This document shows, piece by piece, positions 4,816-5,783 of a stretch of DNA of 5,783 nt. Position 1 is the first letter of the stretch. The number at the start of each line of letters is the position of its first letter. A model generated the notes under the pieces. It made no database searches. It saw only the letters and a program-made list of their open reading frames with translations, and was not told the origin of the DNA. Source of the stretch: a bacterium (GTDB taxonomy: Bacteria > UBA9089 > JASEGY01); the NCBI GenBank assembly GCA_030019105.1, contig JASEGY010000248.1, positions 1-5,783 of the forward strand, in the 5' to 3' direction. The position numbers and the translations under genes are program-made.

Positions 4816-4852
4816 TTACCTTCCCGAAAGCTTGAAGCTTTCGGGAAGGTAA
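4816..4852. repeat. Perfect 37-bp palindrome (18-bp arms, single-base centre)
   Basis: TTACCTTCCCGAAAGCTT (4816-4833) is followed by G and then its exact reverse complement (4835-4852). No T-run follows on either strand, so it is not a typical intrinsic terminator. It lies 27 bp upstream of the -35 box of the rightward promoter. Such a perfect arm match suggests recent formation, selection for cruciform or hairpin structure, or a protein-binding site. Confidence 0.85.
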
Positions 4853-4879
4853 GGCTGCATGTCCCTGCCAAGAAGCTGC

Positions 4880-4908
4880 TTGACATTTTGGGCGAACTAA
4901 TGTATCAT
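4880..4908 (+). promoter_or_regulatory. Sigma70-type promoter for the DNA glycosylase gene
   Basis: TTGACA (4880-4885) is followed after 17 bp by TATCAT (4903-4908), a perfect -35 box and a 5-of-6 -10 box. Transcription would begin near 4915, about 48 nt before the glycosylase ATG. This placement rules out translation from the earlier in-frame ATG at 4900, which would be upstream of the transcript start. Confidence 0.68.
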
Positions 4909-4962
4909 AAGTTGCTGTCAGGTTTAATTATAGTGCTACTGTTTATGCAAGGAGTTGACGCT

Positions 4963-5706
4963 ATGGATTTAAAGAAGAATCCGCAATCCGAAATCCGAAA
5001 TCCGCAATTGGGACACGATATTCTGCTTCAGATTTACGAGAGATTATATGCAGTCTATGGCCCTCAATGGTGGTGGCCAGGGGAGAGTCAATTTGAGATC
5101 ATTATCGGGGCGATTTTAACTCAAAACACAAATTGGACAAATGTAGAGCGGGCCATAAACAATCTTAAGGCAGAAGGAAAGCTTACTCCAGAGGAGTTGT
5201 TTAAGATTGAAATCCGGGAACTGGCCGGGTTAATTCGACCGTCAGGCTATTTCAATATTAAGGCTAAGAGGCTCAAAGAATTTATCAACTTTCTGTTTGC
5301 CCGTTATCAGGGTTCTCTAAATAAGATGTATGAGCAGCCAATGAAAAATCTCAGGACAGAACTTCTCAGTGTAAAAGGGATAGGCCCTGAGACAGCCGAT
5401 TCTATTCTTCTTTACGGCGGCGATATGCCTGTCTTTGTGGTTGATGCCTACACTAAGCGGATATTTACCCGCTTGAGGCTATTACCTGAAAAGGTCTCTT
5501 ATGAAGAGACTCAAGAATTTTTTATGAACCATCTCCCTCAGGATGTTAATCTCTACAACGAATATCATGCCCTTATCGTCAGGTGGGGCAAAGAAGCCTG
5601 CCGGCCTAAGCCAAGATGTGAGCTTTGTCCACTCAGTCCAAATCAGATTCTTTTACCTCAGTACTCTGGGGTAAATAAATACAAGAAAAATGGGCGTAGT
5701 GGCTGA
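4963..5706 (+). CDS. Endonuclease III-related DNA glycosylase (HhH-GPD, COG2231 type)
   Basis: The protein has 247 residues from ATG 4963, chosen because AAGGAG (4949-4954) lies 8 nt upstream and the promoter at 4880-4908 precedes it. The frame is open back to 4480, but that stretch is repeat DNA. Family marks are YGPQWWWPG (32-40), FEIIIGAILTQNTNW (44-58), the helix-hairpin-helix LLSVKGIGPETADSILL (134-150), and catalytic Asp161 in FVVDAYTKR (158-166). Position 143 is Glu where bifunctional EndoIII has its lyase Lys, which fits a monofunctional glycosylase excising alkylated bases. The [4Fe-4S] loop keeps Cys213, Cys219 and Cys222, but Gln228 stands where the fourth Cys is expected. Residues about 6-16 (NPQSEIRNPQL) come from a heptamer repeat. 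Confidence 0.88.
   Translation: MDLKKNPQSEIRNPQLGHDILLQIYERLYAVYGPQWWWPGESQFEIIIGAILTQNTNWTNVERAINNLKAEGKLTPEELFKIEIRELAGLIRPSGYFNIKAKRLKEFINFLFARYQGSLNKMYEQPMKNLRTELLSVKGIGPETADSILLYGGDMPVFVVDAYTKRIFTRLRLLPEKVSYEETQEFFMNHLPQDVNLYNEYHALIVRWGKEACRPKPRCELCPLSPNQILLPQYSGVNKYKKNGRSG
4981..5008. repeat. Four heptamer units within codons 6-15 of the glycosylase gene
   Basis: CCGCAAT, CCGAAAT, CCGAAAT and CCGCAAT run in tandem for 28 bp. They encode an NPQSEIRNPQ stretch that precedes the conserved N-terminal helix (LLQIYERLY) and looks dispensable. Because the unit is 7 bp, gain or loss of one copy would frameshift the gene within its first sixteen codons. Confidence 0.85.
5652..5675. repeat. Hairpin inside the 3' end of the glycosylase gene
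   Basis: TTTACCTCAG (5652-5661) and CTGGGGTAAA (5666-5675) pair over 10 bp with one wobble around a TACT loop. It lies in the codons for the divergent tail after the iron-sulphur loop, about 30 nt before the stop. Confidence 0.5.
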
Positions 5707-5715
5707 TTTTTCTTG
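5682..5715 (+). terminator. Possible weak terminator overlapping the glycosylase stop codon
   Basis: CAAGAAAAAT (5682-5691) and ATTTTTCTTG (5706-5715) are perfect 10-bp inverted repeats with a 14-base loop. The stem is A/T-rich and the T-run forms part of the stem, so it is a poor standard intrinsic terminator, although its position at the stop codon (TGA 5704-5706) is suggestive. Confidence 0.35.
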
Positions 5716-5741
5716 ACATATTTAATGATTTATACTATTAC
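5713..5741 (+). promoter_or_regulatory. Possible promoter for a gene beyond the right edge
   Basis: TTGACA at 5713-5718 is a perfect -35 box. At 17 bp the -10 would be TATTAC (5736-5741, 4 of 6); the better TATACT (5731-5736) is only 12 bp away, which is too close. No start codon for a following gene is visible before the window ends. Confidence 0.3.
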
Positions 5742-5783
5742 CCCGCAACATTTGCGTTGTCCGCGAGAATGTTACGATTGCGG

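Noticed and set aside
4480..4962. Open reading frame joined in frame to the glycosylase gene, coding FVVVEL and RASSATTT repeats
   Set aside because: It is a translation of the inverted-repeat elements; the promoter, Shine-Dalgarno site and family alignment all place the glycosylase start at 4963.
4900..4962. Signal-peptide-like sequence (MYHKLLSGLIIVLLF) just before the glycosylase
   Set aside because: Its ATG lies upstream of the transcription start expected from the TTGACA/TATCAT promoter, and in fact overlaps the -10 region. The downstream protein is a cytoplasmic repair enzyme with its own ribosome binding site.

Overview
The window looks like chromosomal DNA of an uncultivated Gram-negative-type bacterium. 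It is moderately GC-rich and has clear Shine-Dalgarno sites and sigma70-like promoters. Its genes are heavily colonised by short dispersed repeats. The only envelope clues are a possible outer-membrane beta-barrel C-terminus at the left edge and a kinase of the peptidoglycan-recycling type. I cannot assign a phylum from the sequence alone.

Layout, left to right. Bases 1-81 hold the 3' end of an upstream gene. A repeat-rich leader follows (82-274). A 708-residue protein of unknown function (275-2401) carries about three tandem copies of a beta-rich domain. Two unrelated DNA-level repeats interrupt this gene: a heptamer tract (YYYRCAA units) and eleven copies of an 18-bp GC-rich unit in both orientations. 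A 127-bp MITE-like element (2415-2541), with 18-bp terminal inverted repeats and an 8-bp target duplication, separates it from a two-gene module: a 67-residue protein and a 165-residue nucleotidyltransferase (2567-3269). Converging on the module from the minus strand are a doubtful short ORF (3387-3148) and an AmgK-like phosphotransferase (4411-3398). The rightmost gene is an endonuclease III-related DNA glycosylase (4963-5706).

The 551-bp divergent region 4412-4962 contains no conventional gene. It is a stack of palindromes: a 139-bp inverted-repeat element (4453-4591), a 134-bp MITE-like element with a perfect 17-bp inverted repeat and 8-bp duplication (4657-4790), and a perfect 37-bp hairpin (4816-4852). 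The first two each enclose a copy of the same 61-bp sequence, which looks like two inverted REP units with GTAG feet. Two strong promoters sit among them: TTGACA-17-TATACT facing left for the phosphotransferase, and TTGACA-17-TATCAT facing right for the glycosylase.

The genes do not form one pathway. The two-gene module is translationally coupled and resembles toxin-antitoxin or defence nucleotidyltransferase pairs. The phosphotransferase and glycosylase are housekeeping-type genes (sugar or cell-wall salvage, base-excision repair). The unifying theme is repeat ecology: several short repeat families whose units are stop-free in many or all frames enter coding sequence, while families containing stops or long hairpins sit between genes.
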